Shown: positions 9,038 to 16,915 of the stretch, in pieces
How positions within the stretch are numbered: position 1 is the stretch's first letter
Layout: each line of letters starts with the position of its first letter
Assembly: GCA_012519285.1 (NCBI GenBank)
Contig: JAAYQN010000017.1
Span: 1-62,727, forward strand
Origin: Clostridiales bacterium
Lineage (GTDB): Bacteria > Bacillota > Clostridia > Christensenellales > HGM11417
Direction: 5' to 3'
DNA length: 62,727 nucleotides
The notes under the pieces: generated by a model
Database searches by the model: none
The model's input: only the letters and a program-made list of their open reading frames with translations
Told to the model about the DNA's origin: nothing
Program-made: the position numbers and the translations under genes

Positions 9038-9160
9038 CAAAGTAAGGTTAATAAAACAATCGAGGTGCTCTCTCACGATGGCGGCAACGTCATCTGCGTC
9101 TCAAAAAATGGCAGGCTGGAGCTTGACAGGGACTTCTCAAAGAAAATCCTGGTCGCATAA
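9038..9160 (+). pseudogene. C-terminal remnant of a second FeoA-like gene
   Basis: Between the operator and feoA one reading frame, open from a stop at 9035 to TAA at 9158, encodes about 40 residues ending in EVLSHDGGNVICVSKNGRLE and a short tail finishing in KKILVA. This matches the last half of the short clostridial FeoA type, whose C-terminus reads VVSE-GGN-IV-VK-SR-A and then ends in KIMV. The N-terminal half, including the start, is missing, and no ATG with a ribosome site is present. I infer a deletion that fused the promoter/operator to the end of an old feoA paralogue. A translated fragment from GTG 9065 is possible but has no clear ribosome site. Confidence 0.55.
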
Positions 9161-9177
9161 TACGGAGGTGCAATCGG

Positions 9178-9414
9178 GTGGTTATGTTAAAGAATTTAAG
9201 CGAATTTGAAATCGGCGAAAGGGGAACGGTAAAGAGCGTCGGCGGGGAAGGGAAGGTAAGGAGGCGCCTTTTCGATATGGGCGTCACGCCGGGCGCCGAG
9301 ATAATTCTCCGGAAGAAGGCTCCGCTCGGAGACCCGCTCGAGGTGACCATCAGGGGCTACGAGCTCACATTGAGAAAATCCGAAGCGGCACTCGTCACGC
9401 TGGAGGTAAAATAA
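9178..9414 (+). CDS. feoA: Ferrous iron transport protein A
   Basis: A 78-residue SH3-like cytoplasmic protein that works with FeoB in Fe(II) uptake. It shows the family pattern L-S-EFEIGERGTVKSV followed by RRRLFDMGVTPGAEI and then the final strands GYELTLRKSEA. The GTG start at 9178 is supported by GGAGGTG (9164-9170) 7 nt upstream; the ATG at 9184 would be too far from that site. Its stop overlaps the feoB start by one base (TAATG), so translation is probably coupled. Confidence 0.92.
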   Translation: MVMLKNLSEFEIGERGTVKSVGGEGKVRRRLFDMGVTPGAEIILRKKAPLGDPLEVTIRGYELTLRKSEAALVTLEVK

Positions 9415-11681
9415 TGCTTAAGTTCGCTCTGGCTGGAAACCCAAACAGCGGCAAGACCACGCTCTTTAATAACCTGACGGGCTCTACCGCTCACGTGGGC
9501 AATTGGCCTGGAGTCACCGTAGACAAGAGGGAAGGTACATACAAAAAGTGCCCCGAGCCCATCTCCATCGTGGACTTGCCGGGCATATACAGCCTTTCCC
9601 CCTACACTCCCGAAGAGGTCATCACGCGCAACTTTATCCTTAATGAGAAACCCGACTGCGTGATAAACATCGTCGACGCGACCAACCTCGAGAGAAACCT
9701 TTACCTAACCACGCAGATAATGGAGATCGATGTCCCCATGGTTATCGCGCTCAACATGATAGACGAGGTGAAAAAGGCGGGCGCCGAAATCGACGGAAAA
9801 AAGCTGGAGGAAAAGATAGGCGTCTCCGTGGTGGAGATTTCGGCGCTCAAAGGCATAGGAATCGCCGAGCTCATGGACCGCGCATACGAGGAGTGCAAAA
9901 AGGGCAGAAAGGGCTCCACCGTCCTTAAGGACTGCCCCCTTGGGCACCTCATCAATGACGTAAGGATAGCGCTCGAGGGAAGCGGCAAGGTGGACAACCC
10001 GCTCTTCCACGCAATAAAGCTCGTCGAGATTGACGCCCTGGAGGCCGAGGCTCATTCCGACCTTATCAAGATGGTCGAGGAATTCAAGGAGAGCTTTTGC
10101 GACGACGTGTTCGGCGACGATTTCGAGGCGGTGATCGCCGACGCCAGGTATAAATACATATCAAAGAATTTCTCCAGCGTGCTCACCAAGCCTGCGGGCG
10201 AAAACAGGCTGCTCACCAAGTCGGACAGGATTGACAGGGTAATGACACACAAGGTGCTGGGAATACCCATCTTCCTCGCCATACTGTTTTTGGTTTTCCA
10301 CCTCACCTTCAGCGAGGACCTGTTTTACCTCGGCGCGCTGGGCGTTATATCCGAGGGCTTCGTATTTCTCGAGGGCACCTTTTTTGAAGGCCTGTTCGGC
10401 GCGGGCGGCATAAATTCGCCCGGCGTCATATTGTTAACCTTCCTCGACACGTGCATGGGCGCGCTCGCCGAAGCCGTGGCGGCTGCCCTTGAAGGCAACG
10501 CTGCGGGGTGGGCGGTAGGTCTGGTCTCCGACGGAATATTGGGCGGCCTGTTTTCCATACTCTCGTTTATACCGCAGATACTTATGCTGTTTTTGTTTTT
10601 TTCCATCCTCGAGGACAGCGGCTACATGGCGCGCATCGCCTTCATCCTCGACAGGATTTTACGCAAGTTCGGGCTTTCGGGAAGGGCTTTCATGCCCATG
10701 ATAATGGGCTTCGGCTGTTCGGTCCCCGCCATAATCAACACCAGGGCGCTTGCGGACGAAAACGAGAGGACGGCGACGATCAGGGTGATACCCTTCTTCT
10801 GCTGCGGCGCCAAGATGCCCATCCTGACCGCGATATCGGGCGCGATAGTCATGCAGTTCGGCATAGGCAACGTCGACGTCATCACGTACTCGATGTACGT
10901 GGTGGGCATAGCGGTCGCGATGGCTTCCGTGCTGCTCATGAGAAACACCACTATGAAGGGAGAGGTGCCGCCATTTATAATGGAGCTTCCGGCATACCGC
11001 GCGCCGCAGTTTAAGAGTCTCATGATACACCTTTGGGATAAGGCAAAGCACTTTATAAAGAAAGCGTTCACCGTCATTCTCGCTTCAACCATAGTCATTT
11101 GGCTTATCAGCCACTTTGACTGGAACTGGAGCTACCTTCCCGACGACCGAATGAACGAGAGCATTCTGGCGGGCATAGGGCAGCTTCTTCAGCCGCTGTT
11201 TACGCCCCTGGGGTTCGGTTGGCAACTGGGTGAGTGGGGCTGGATCTTCACGGTCGCTGCCATCACAGGCCTTGTCGCCAAGGAAAACGTCGTCGCTACT
11301 ATGGGAACGCTCGCCGCGTGCATAACCGGGGGCTTTGTGGCGGACGAGGCGCTGGGCGGCATTGACGCCGTGATGAACATGATACAGGCGACGAACATCA
11401 CCGTCCCCGCGCTGATAGCCTTTATCGCCTTCAACCTGACCACAGTGCCGTGCTTTGCGGCGGTGGCGACGGCAAGGGCTGAGCTGCCCGCAAAGAGGAA
11501 ATTCAACTACACCTTGCTATTCTGGCTCGCCACCTCATACATAGTGGGCACAATGATTTACCTCATAGGCTCGTGGTGGTGGACGGCATTTATATTCGCC
11601 GGTATCGCCGCCGCCACAATCGCCGCGATTGCCGCAAACAACAGAAAATGCAATTGCCTTTGCAAAAACAGGAGAATGTGA
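9414..11681 (+). CDS. feoB: Ferrous iron transport protein B
   Basis: A 755-residue inner-membrane Fe(II) transporter. The N-terminal GTPase domain has G1 GNPNSGKTT at 8-16, switch region residues near 30-38, G3 DLPG at 54-57 and G4 NMID at 114-117. A helical GDI-like region follows, then about eight membrane segments with the Gate motifs, including GCSVPAIINTR and the second Gate region starting near KENVVATMG. Length is typical. It overlaps feoA by one base and is followed at 2 nt by the Cys-rich partner, so the three form one operon behind a promoter with a candidate metal operator. Confidence 0.97.
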   Translation: MLKFALAGNPNSGKTTLFNNLTGSTAHVGNWPGVTVDKREGTYKKCPEPISIVDLPGIYSLSPYTPEEVITRNFILNEKPDCVINIVDATNLERNLYLTTQIMEIDVPMVIALNMIDEVKKAGAEIDGKKLEEKIGVSVVEISALKGIGIAELMDRAYEECKKGRKGSTVLKDCPLGHLINDVRIALEGSGKVDNPLFHAIKLVEIDALEAEAHSDLIKMVEEFKESFCDDVFGDDFEAVIADARYKYISKNFSSVLTKPAGENRLLTKSDRIDRVMTHKVLGIPIFLAILFLVFHLTFSEDLFYLGALGVISEGFVFLEGTFFEGLFGAGGINSPGVILLTFLDTCMGALAEAVAAALEGNAAGWAVGLVSDGILGGLFSILSFIPQILMLFLFFSILEDSGYMARIAFILDRILRKFGLSGRAFMPMIMGFGCSVPAIINTRALADENERTATIRVIPFFCCGAKMPILTAISGAIVMQFGIGNVDVITYSMYVVGIAVAMASVLLMRNTTMKGEVPPFIMELPAYRAPQFKSLMIHLWDKAKHFIKKAFTVILASTIVIWLISHFDWNWSYLPDDRMNESILAGIGQLLQPLFTPLGFGWQLGEWGWIFTVAAITGLVAKENVVATMGTLAACITGGFVADEALGGIDAVMNMIQATNITVPALIAFIAFNLTTVPCFAAVATARAELPAKRKFNYTLLFWLATSYIVGTMIYLIGSWWWTAFIFAGIAAATIAAIAANNRKCNCLCKNRRM

Positions 11682-11682
11682 A

Positions 11683-11856
11683 ATGAACATCATAGAGATA
11701 ATCATAATAGCGGCGTGCGCGGCCATAGTGATAGGCACGGCTGCGGCCGCCATAATCAGGAGGAAAAAGGGGAAGGTCTCTTGCTCATGCGGGGACTGCA
11801 GCGCCTGCCCCTACAGCCGTTATGAAGGCAAGGAAAATGAATGCCATAAAGGATAA
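11683..11856 (+). CDS. FeoB-associated Cys-rich membrane protein
   Basis: A 57-residue protein with one N-terminal membrane helix rich in Ile and Ala, a short basic stretch (RRKKGK) and a cysteine cluster C-x-C-x2-C-x2-C with a further Cys near the end. This matches the small FeoB-associated Cys-rich family found in Bacillota, thought to assist iron transfer. AGGAGA (11670-11675) supports ATG 11683. No clear intrinsic terminator follows; the next hairpin at 11989 fits the opposite strand better. Confidence 0.85.
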   Translation: MNIIEIIIIAACAAIVIGTAAAAIIRRKKGKVSCSCGDCSACPYSRYEGKENECHKG

Positions 11857-11988
11857 CCTTTGGGCATCAAATGGACGGGAGCAGGTAAAACCCGACGGAA
11901 AAACACGCCTGTATTTTTTTGCCCAAAAGACGGATTGATAAAGAGTTCCTTAAGGATTGCCGTACGATACATTAAAAGACAGGAAAAT

Positions 11989-12023
11989 GGCCCATGCAGC
12001 ACGACTTTTTCCCTGCATGGGCC
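11989..12023 (-). terminator. Terminator of the sigma/anti-sigma operon
   Basis: A perfect 11-bp inverted repeat (11989-11999 with 12013-12023), 19 nt beyond the stop of the minus-strand anti-sigma gene. On the minus strand the stem is followed by a T-rich stretch; on the plus strand it is followed by A residues, so I assign it to the minus strand. Confidence 0.7.
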
Positions 12024-12041
12024 CGAAAAAGATGGTGGATT

Positions 12042-12956
12042 TTAATTGCCGTTTCCGCCTATCCCTTCATTGGTGCCTTCCTCAATTTGCTTGTTATTGC
12101 CGTTTCCGCTGCTATAGTTCGTATTGTCGGTGTTATTCTTAATCTCTTTGTATTTTCTGATTATCTCATCATCACTCAGGTTTATAAGCTCATCGAGCTT
12201 TTGGTTTGAGTTCTCCTCGAGTATTGCATTTATCATCCGCAGCAACGGCGTGTCCTTGTTTTTGAGATTGTCTTTTATAGCGCTGACGTCGGCATTGGGC
12301 TCCTTGTTTATTATATCCTTAATATATTTGAGCTGTCCCGGCGTCACCCTGGAATTTTGTCCTTCTTCTTCCACTTCCCTTTGCTCCTGCTGTGTTATCC
12401 TGTTGAGCACGACGCTGCACGCCAGGGAACGCTTGGCAAGTATTTCGGCTACCTTGCCCTGATATCTTTGCAGCAGGGCCTCCTCCTCGTCGTCAGCCAT
12501 GGAGAGAATGATTTCGGCATCCTCGTCGTCGAAATACCCCTTGTCTGAAAGCCTTTCAATGATAATCTCCAGCGCGTCCCCGAGCTTTTTTGACTTTAAG
12601 CTCTCTATGTCGAGAAGCGCCTCGGCGTCGCTGTTAAGCAGCTTTGCGCTGATTACCTTTTCCGCGCGGTTTACCTCGACCTTTATGGAGGGATTTACGT
12701 CAATGTAGAGCGCATGGACGGTCATGTCTGCCGGCTGCCCCAGCACGATGTAGACGGGCACGAATATCAGGAGCACGGCGCAGACTGCGGCGACGGCCTT
12801 AAGCCACAGACGGCCCGCGCCCTTCCTTTTGGCATGAAGGGTCACGGGCACCTTCCTTATGTCCATGCTCTTGATCTCTTCTATCCTGTCGCTTATGTCC
12901 GGCACGAATTTTTCCCTTTGCGCCCTCAAGAGCTCTTCTAAATCCCTTCTATTCAT
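12042..12956 (-). CDS. RsgI-like membrane anti-sigma factor with autoproteolytic Asn-Pro site
   Basis: A 304-residue single-pass protein. Residues 1-49 are a cytoplasmic charged helical segment, 50-73 the membrane helix, and the rest lies outside. Directly after the membrane comes the RsgI juxtamembrane domain, with YIDVNPSIKVEVNRAEKVIS and Asn88-Pro89 where RsgI proteins self-cleave. A helical extension and a low-complexity Asn/Gly tail follow. The N-terminus is not the usual RsgI domain and presumably binds the neighbouring ECF-like sigma factor. The start overlaps the sigma gene by 8 nt and has a GGGAGGGG ribosome site. Known RsgI proteins release SigI after regulated cleavage; a similar role here is inferred. 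Confidence 0.8.
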   Translation of the reverse strand: MNRRDLEELLRAQREKFVPDISDRIEEIKSMDIRKVPVTLHAKRKGAGRLWLKAVAAVCAVLLIFVPVYIVLGQPADMTVHALYIDVNPSIKVEVNRAEKVISAKLLNSDAEALLDIESLKSKKLGDALEIIIERLSDKGYFDDEDAEIILSMADDEEEALLQRYQGKVAEILAKRSLACSVVLNRITQQEQREVEEEGQNSRVTPGQLKYIKDIINKEPNADVSAIKDNLKNKDTPLLRMINAILEENSNQKLDELINLSDDEIIRKYKEIKNNTDNTNYSSGNGNNKQIEEGTNEGIGGNGN

Positions 12957-13479
12957 CCAAAAGCCCCTCCCTCTTTATGCTCTCCTGAAGCTTCTTTATG
13001 GCTTGCCGGTATTTCCACCTGACCGTCGAGCTGTTTAGGTTAAGTAACTTCGCTATCTCGTCGTGCTTCATGCCAGCCGTGGCGTGCATAAGCACTATCT
13101 GAAGCTCCAGCGGCTTGAGCGCCCTCGCTGCAAGCTCTATTACGCCGCTCTCGTCCCTCGCCATGACCTCCCTGCCATCATGCACGTTGTAGGCGGAGCT
13201 GATGTCGACGCTTTTCTCCCTCTTGCTCCTGTTGTAATAGTTGATGGAAAGGTTCTTGGCAATCTGCGCTATCCACGCCTTGGCGTTGGTGCCGGGCGTA
13301 TAATGGAGGATGTACCTCATCACATTGATGTATGTATCCTGCATCAGGTCCTGCGCCGCCGCACGGTCCTTTACGTAAGAGTAGCAAATGGTGTACACGT
13401 AATCTTTTGTGGCAAGATATATTTCGGTCAAAGCCTCATTATTGCCCTGCCTGAGAGATTTGAGTAGGCTGTCCAGCAT
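12949..13479 (-). CDS. ECF-like RNA polymerase sigma factor
   Basis: A 176-residue alternative sigma factor with only regions 2 and 4. Region 2 has YSYVKDRAAAQDLMQDTYINV and the following WIAQIAKNLSINYYNR; region 4 has MKHDEIAKLLNLNSSTVRWKYRQAIKKLQ, a helix-turn-helix for the -35 element. It lacks the extended C-terminal domain of SigI, although its cotranscribed partner carries an RsgI-type domain. The stop overlaps the anti-sigma start. The likely regulon includes its own operon and perhaps the divergent lipoprotein; I could not find a shared promoter motif. Confidence 0.87.
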   Translation of the reverse strand: MLDSLLKSLRQGNNEALTEIYLATKDYVYTICYSYVKDRAAAQDLMQDTYINVMRYILHYTPGTNAKAWIAQIAKNLSINYYNRSKREKSVDISSAYNVHDGREVMARDESGVIELAARALKPLELQIVLMHATAGMKHDEIAKLLNLNSSTVRWKYRQAIKKLQESIKREGLLDE

Positions 13480-13511
13480 TTAAAATTACCTTGAAAAGAA
13501 TAATATAATAT

Positions 13512-13540
13512 ATTAAACCACATCAGGGCAATAATTTCAA
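13512..13540 (-). promoter_or_regulatory. Possible promoter of the sigma-factor operon
   Basis: On the minus strand TTGAAA (13540-13535), a 17-nt spacer and TTTAAT (13517-13512), about 30 nt before the ATG. The -10 box is weak, so this is tentative. Confidence 0.35.
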
Positions 13541-13711
13541 GCCTAATTTTCAGGGCCGTGCTTAAATAATATCTTCTCCTTCTACCATAAATAAACAAAG
13601 CTGCGCGCTTTTTTGTTGGAGGTTCAGGAATTTGCGAAAAAAAATTTTTTTTTCAAACAAAACGGCCCCAAGCTTTGTTTATATAGCAAAAGAAAACCGG
13701 GAGGTTGGATT

Positions 13712-15043
13712 ATGAAAAGGTATTTTAAATTGGTGTGGCTGTTATGCGCTGTGGCGCTTTTTATGGGCTCGCTGATTGGCTGCGACTATCTCGACAGCTT
13801 TTTTATGAGCAGCGATTTGGGTTACTCTTACGTGACGCTCTCCATCAATCCCAGCGTCGACCTTGTGGTAGACGGCAAGGGAGTGGTCGAATGCGCCATC
13901 AGCGGCAATGAGGACGCAGAAATGCTGCTTGTGGACGAAAACTTGAGCGGCCTCACATTTGAGGAAGCGGCGCAGAAATTCGCCGAACTCGCGACGGAGG
14001 CGGGATACATCGACGTCGACAGCGTTTCCAACGAGTTCATCATTGAAGTAATCGCCGAAAAAGAGAATTCTGCGCAAAGCATTGCCGAAAAGATACGCCG
14101 CAAGATAAACAGCTTCTTTGAGAACAACGGCATCTTTGGAAGCGCGAGGGTGGAGACTTTTGACAAATACCTCGAAAACGCCGCGCAGCTTTCCATTGAC
14201 ATCCCCAATATCGCGCTCGGCAAGCTCAAGGCGATCTTGACGGCGCTGGAGCAAAACCCCGAACTTGACCTGGAAGAGCTTGTGGGCATGAGCGTGGGGG
14301 ATCTCATCCGCATCATCCGCGACATGGCAGTAAAAGGCGTAATTTCGCCCAGCTTAAAGGAAGAATTCAAACAGGCTGTCGAAGAGCTTAAAGAAAGCGA
14401 ATTTGCCGAGCTCCTGACGCTGTGGAGCGAGATTAAGGCCTTAAGAGAGCAGATTGAGGCTATGGAGGACGGCGAAGAGAAAGAGGCTTTAAAGGCACAG
14501 CTTGAGGAAAAGCTCGAGCAATACCAGACCCTAAAGCAACAGTTCATAGAGAGAGTGAAGCAGCTTAGGGAACAGTTTAAGGAAAGGTGGCAGCAGGCGA
14601 AGGAAGAGCTGAAGGAGCGCAAACAAAACAGGATAGACCAGTACAAGCAAAAGTTTGAAGAGCATAAGGAAAATGTAAGGGAAAAGATTGGCGAAATTAA
14701 GGAAGAGATAAAGAAAAAGCAAAATGACAGCCAATTTAATCCCTTCACATCCAATAAGCAGCTCGCAGACGCTTTTAAAAAGGCTTACGAGGAGCTCAAT
14801 AAAAAGTACTCTGAAATGTTCAAGTTAAAAGAGGAGATAGAGCAGCTCAAGAAGCAATCTAAAGGTTTCAATTCGATGAATAAGATGGAATCATTGGAGA
14901 TCTTGAAGGTGAAGGAAGAGAAGTATCGCCAGCTGTTTGAGCAGTACAAAAAGGAGCTTGACGAGCTCATCAGGAATTTAAGAAATGGCGAGACGGGCAA
15001 TGGCGGGGAGCAGACGAGTGGAAATTCAGCCAATGGCGTTTAG
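13712..15043 (+). CDS. Lipoprotein with RsgI-type domain and long coiled coil
   Basis: A 443-residue surface lipoprotein. The signal peptide ends in a perfect lipobox, Leu-Ile-Gly-Cys at 21-24. Residues about 36-190 match the RsgI extracellular region: VTLSINPSVDLVVDGKGVVE with Asn46-Pro47 at the position of the autocleavage site, the GY-D segment, and IALGKLKAILTALEQNPELD, also seen in the neighbouring anti-sigma factor. Residues about 225-430 are highly charged heptad-like helix (many Glu, Lys, Gln), then a Gly/Asn tail. It has no cytoplasmic domain. GGGAGG (13699-13704) supports ATG 13712. It is divergent from the sigma/anti-sigma pair, suggesting a shared sensing role; this is inference. 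Confidence 0.75.
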   Translation: MKRYFKLVWLLCAVALFMGSLIGCDYLDSFFMSSDLGYSYVTLSINPSVDLVVDGKGVVECAISGNEDAEMLLVDENLSGLTFEEAAQKFAELATEAGYIDVDSVSNEFIIEVIAEKENSAQSIAEKIRRKINSFFENNGIFGSARVETFDKYLENAAQLSIDIPNIALGKLKAILTALEQNPELDLEELVGMSVGDLIRIIRDMAVKGVISPSLKEEFKQAVEELKESEFAELLTLWSEIKALREQIEAMEDGEEKEALKAQLEEKLEQYQTLKQQFIERVKQLREQFKERWQQAKEELKERKQNRIDQYKQKFEEHKENVREKIGEIKEEIKKKQNDSQFNPFTSNKQLADAFKKAYEELNKKYSEMFKLKEEIEQLKKQSKGFNSMNKMESLEILKVKEEKYRQLFEQYKKELDELIRNLRNGETGNGGEQTSGNSANGV

Positions 15044-15113
15044 CCAAGCTCGCAAAAACCTATTGCGCTATCTCTATGGCACGCTGACGGATTGGCAAGA
15101 TGATATCCTCCTC

Positions 15114-15156
15114 AAAAAGATGTGCCTTGGCCGAAAAGGTCAAGGCACATCTTTTT
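15114..15156 (+). terminator. Bidirectional terminator between convergent genes
   Basis: A 16-bp stem (15114-15129 with 15141-15156) with A-run on one side and T-run on the other. It can end both the coiled-coil lipoprotein transcript and the opposing nitroreductase transcript. The 137 bases beyond it hold no gene that I can see. Confidence 0.85.
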
Positions 15157-15293
15157 GCGCTTTTTTTAGCCATAAAAGCCCTTTTACCGTATTGGTGTAA
15201 ACTGAACTCAGACATCATTATACTGATAGTATTGGCTTGTCATGAAAAACCTTGCAGGGCTATGCGAGGCCCTTGCCTTTATCTTGCCCCCTT

Positions 15294-15860
15294 TCATAAT
15301 TCGACTATCAAATCGGAGGTCACTATCTTCGGCACGTGGTGGGTCCTGTCAGCCGTCCTGTAATACTTTATGGAATCGCCGAGCCTTATGTCCTCTATGA
15401 CGATGTTCTCGGCGGGCTTGCCTATCGCTATGACGTTTACTATCTCAAGGTTTTCGGCAAGCCCCAGGGCGGTTTTCAGCCTCTTTCTGTCGATGCTGCC
15501 GAAAATGCAGCCCTTATAGCCCATCTCAACCGCGCCGAGCAGCATGGACTGAATGGCAATGCCTACGCTCACGAGGTCCGCGGCGCCCAGGTTTTTATCG
15601 TGCAGGAGGAGGATGTATGATGCGGGCCTTTCGCCCTCTTTAGGCGCGCCGTCCTCGAGATAGCCCGCCCACATAATGCTATCAAACACGATGTCGGCCC
15701 TTTGCCCGTCCGCCAGCGCGTACCTCAAGGTCTGTCTGTTTGCGGCGCAGGGCGAGAGTCTCGCAAGCTCGACAAGCCCCCTAAATTCTTCCTTTGAGAG
15801 CGCGCGCGAGGGGTCATACCTTCTGCATGAACGGTTTTGCTCTATAAGTTTTTTAACCAT
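15294..15860 (-). CDS. Nitroreductase-family flavoprotein
   Basis: A 188-residue FMN-dependent oxidoreductase of the small nitroreductase group. The N-terminal FMN-phosphate-binding pattern is RSCRRYDPSRALSKEEFRGL with ARLSPCAANRQTLRY. The middle AADLVSVGIAIQSMLLGAVEMGYKGCIFGSI is the usual dimer/flavin helix, and IAIGKPAE is the family C-terminal flavin contact. The natural substrate is unknown. A GGAGGC ribosome site precedes the ATG. It is transcribed alone, convergent with the coiled-coil lipoprotein. Confidence 0.85.
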   Translation of the reverse strand: MVKKLIEQNRSCRRYDPSRALSKEEFRGLVELARLSPCAANRQTLRYALADGQRADIVFDSIMWAGYLEDGAPKEGERPASYILLLHDKNLGAADLVSVGIAIQSMLLGAVEMGYKGCIFGSIDRKRLKTALGLAENLEIVNVIAIGKPAENIVIEDIRLGDSIKYYRTADRTHHVPKIVTSDLIVEL

Positions 15861-16020
15861 CTTCTGCCTCCGCCTTTTAAGGTTTTTCTATATTATAACA
15901 TTTTTTGGTAAAAAACAAAATTGCTTTATCTTACGAGGACGGGAACCGTAAACGGTTTTCCCTTACGCAAAAAGACTTCGCCCGCGGGCGGAAAGCGGCG
16001 CTTATTTCTCCTTAAAAAAC

Positions 16021-16050
16021 TTGACAAGCTGCGGGCATTTTTTGTAAAAT
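16021..16050 (+). promoter_or_regulatory. Upstream promoter of the tRNA cluster
   Basis: TTGACA (16021-16026), an 18-nt spacer and TAAAAT (16045-16050). It is the first of two tandem promoters before the tRNA block. Confidence 0.6.
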
Positions 16051-16099
16051 TTGATACGCTGACGGCCGCCAAAAAAGTAAGCGGGACTCCATAAAATCC

Positions 16100-16128
16100 T
16101 TGACAACATTTATTTAATGTGCTAAACT
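16100..16128 (+). promoter_or_regulatory. Proximal promoter of the tRNA cluster
   Basis: TTGACA (16100-16105), 17 nt, TAAACT (16123-16128); the predicted start lies about 17 nt before the first tRNA. Confidence 0.7.
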
Positions 16129-16151
16129 TTTTTAGCATCGGAAATGGGTGT

Positions 16152-16225
16152 GCGGGTGTAGTTCAGTGGCAGAACCCCAGCCTTCCAAGCTGGTCGCGTG
16201 GGTCCGATTCCCATCACCCGCTCCA
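16152..16225 (+). tRNA. tRNA-Gly (TCC)
   Basis: Acceptor GCGGGTG pairs with CACCCGC (16215-16221). The anticodon loop reads CTTCCAA with TCC, the T-loop is standard, and CCA is encoded. First of seven tRNAs in one block. Confidence 0.95.
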
Positions 16226-16252
16226 TTTTTTGTGCCTGAGCAGCGGTTTAAT

Positions 16253-16329
<77 letters not shown>

Positions 16330-16330
16330 T

Positions 16331-16408
16331 GGCGGATATAGCTTAGCTGGTTAAAGCGCCAGATTGTGGCTCTGGAGACCGTGGGTTCGAGTCCCACTAT
16401 TCGCCCCA
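16331..16408 (+). tRNA. tRNA-His (GTG)
   Basis: Anticodon GTG. The extra G at position -1 (16331) faces C73 (16405), the identity pair for histidine. Acceptor GCGGATA pairs with TATTCGC; CCA encoded. Confidence 0.95.
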
Positions 16409-16432
16409 TAAAAAATTTAGTTAGGGCAACGA

Positions 16433-16507
16433 TGGGGTGTAGCCAAGCGGTAAGGCCCTGGACTCTGACTCCAGTATTCGCAGGTTCAAATCCTGCCACC
16501 CTAGCCA
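16433..16507 (+). tRNA. tRNA-Gln (CTG)
   Basis: Acceptor TGGGGTG pairs with CACCCTA (one G-T wobble), anticodon CTG, CCA encoded. Nearly identical to the next gene, so the two glutamine tRNAs are a tandem duplicate with divergent anticodons. Confidence 0.95.
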
Positions 16508-16525
16508 TTAACCTACCGCATCCGC

Positions 16526-16600
16526 TGGGGTGTAGCCAAGCGGTAAGGCACGGGACTTTGACTCCCGCATTCGTAAGTTCAAATCTTGCCACCCCAGCCA
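16526..16600 (+). tRNA. tRNA-Gln (TTG)
   Basis: Acceptor TGGGGTG pairs with CACCCCA, anticodon TTG, CCA encoded. Confidence 0.95.
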
Positions 16601-16607
16601 ATACCGC

Positions 16608-16683
16608 GGTCCATTAGCTCAGGAGGTAGAGCACGTGACTTTTAATCACGGTGTCCCGCGTTCGAGTCGCGGATGGATCACCA
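16608..16683 (+). tRNA. tRNA-Lys (TTT)
   Basis: Acceptor GGTCCAT pairs with ATGGATC, anticodon TTT, CCA encoded. Confidence 0.94.
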
Positions 16684-16689
16684 AAGCAT

Positions 16690-16765
16690 GCACCTTTAGC
16701 TCAGCTGGTAGAGCAACTGACTCTTAATCAGTGGGTCCCGGGTTCGAATCCCTGAAGGTGCACCA
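16690..16765 (+). tRNA. tRNA-Lys (CTT)
   Basis: Acceptor GCACCTT pairs with AAGGTGC, anticodon CTT, CCA encoded. Last member of the cluster. Confidence 0.95.
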
Positions 16766-16775
16766 CCTAAAGAAA

Positions 16776-16811
16776 GGCAGAACGGATATACGCGTTCTGC
16801 CGTTATTTTTT
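16776..16811 (+). terminator. Terminator of the tRNA cluster
   Basis: Stem GGCAGAACG (16776-16784) with CGTTCTGCC (16793-16801), 8-nt loop, then a T-rich run. Confidence 0.88.
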
Positions 16812-16915
16812 GCCTTTCTTGATATTTTGGGCTTATTCTCAAAGGTTTGTAAGGAAGTCCCTTTTTGTCCGCCATGCTCTATGTAAAAGCCCCAGAGTTT
16901 GGATTTTCAGCTAAA

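Noticed and set aside
13598-13615. Short hairpin AAGC/GCTT with T-run upstream of the coiled-coil lipoprotein
   Set aside because: Only 4-5 bp, too weak to call a terminator or attenuator.
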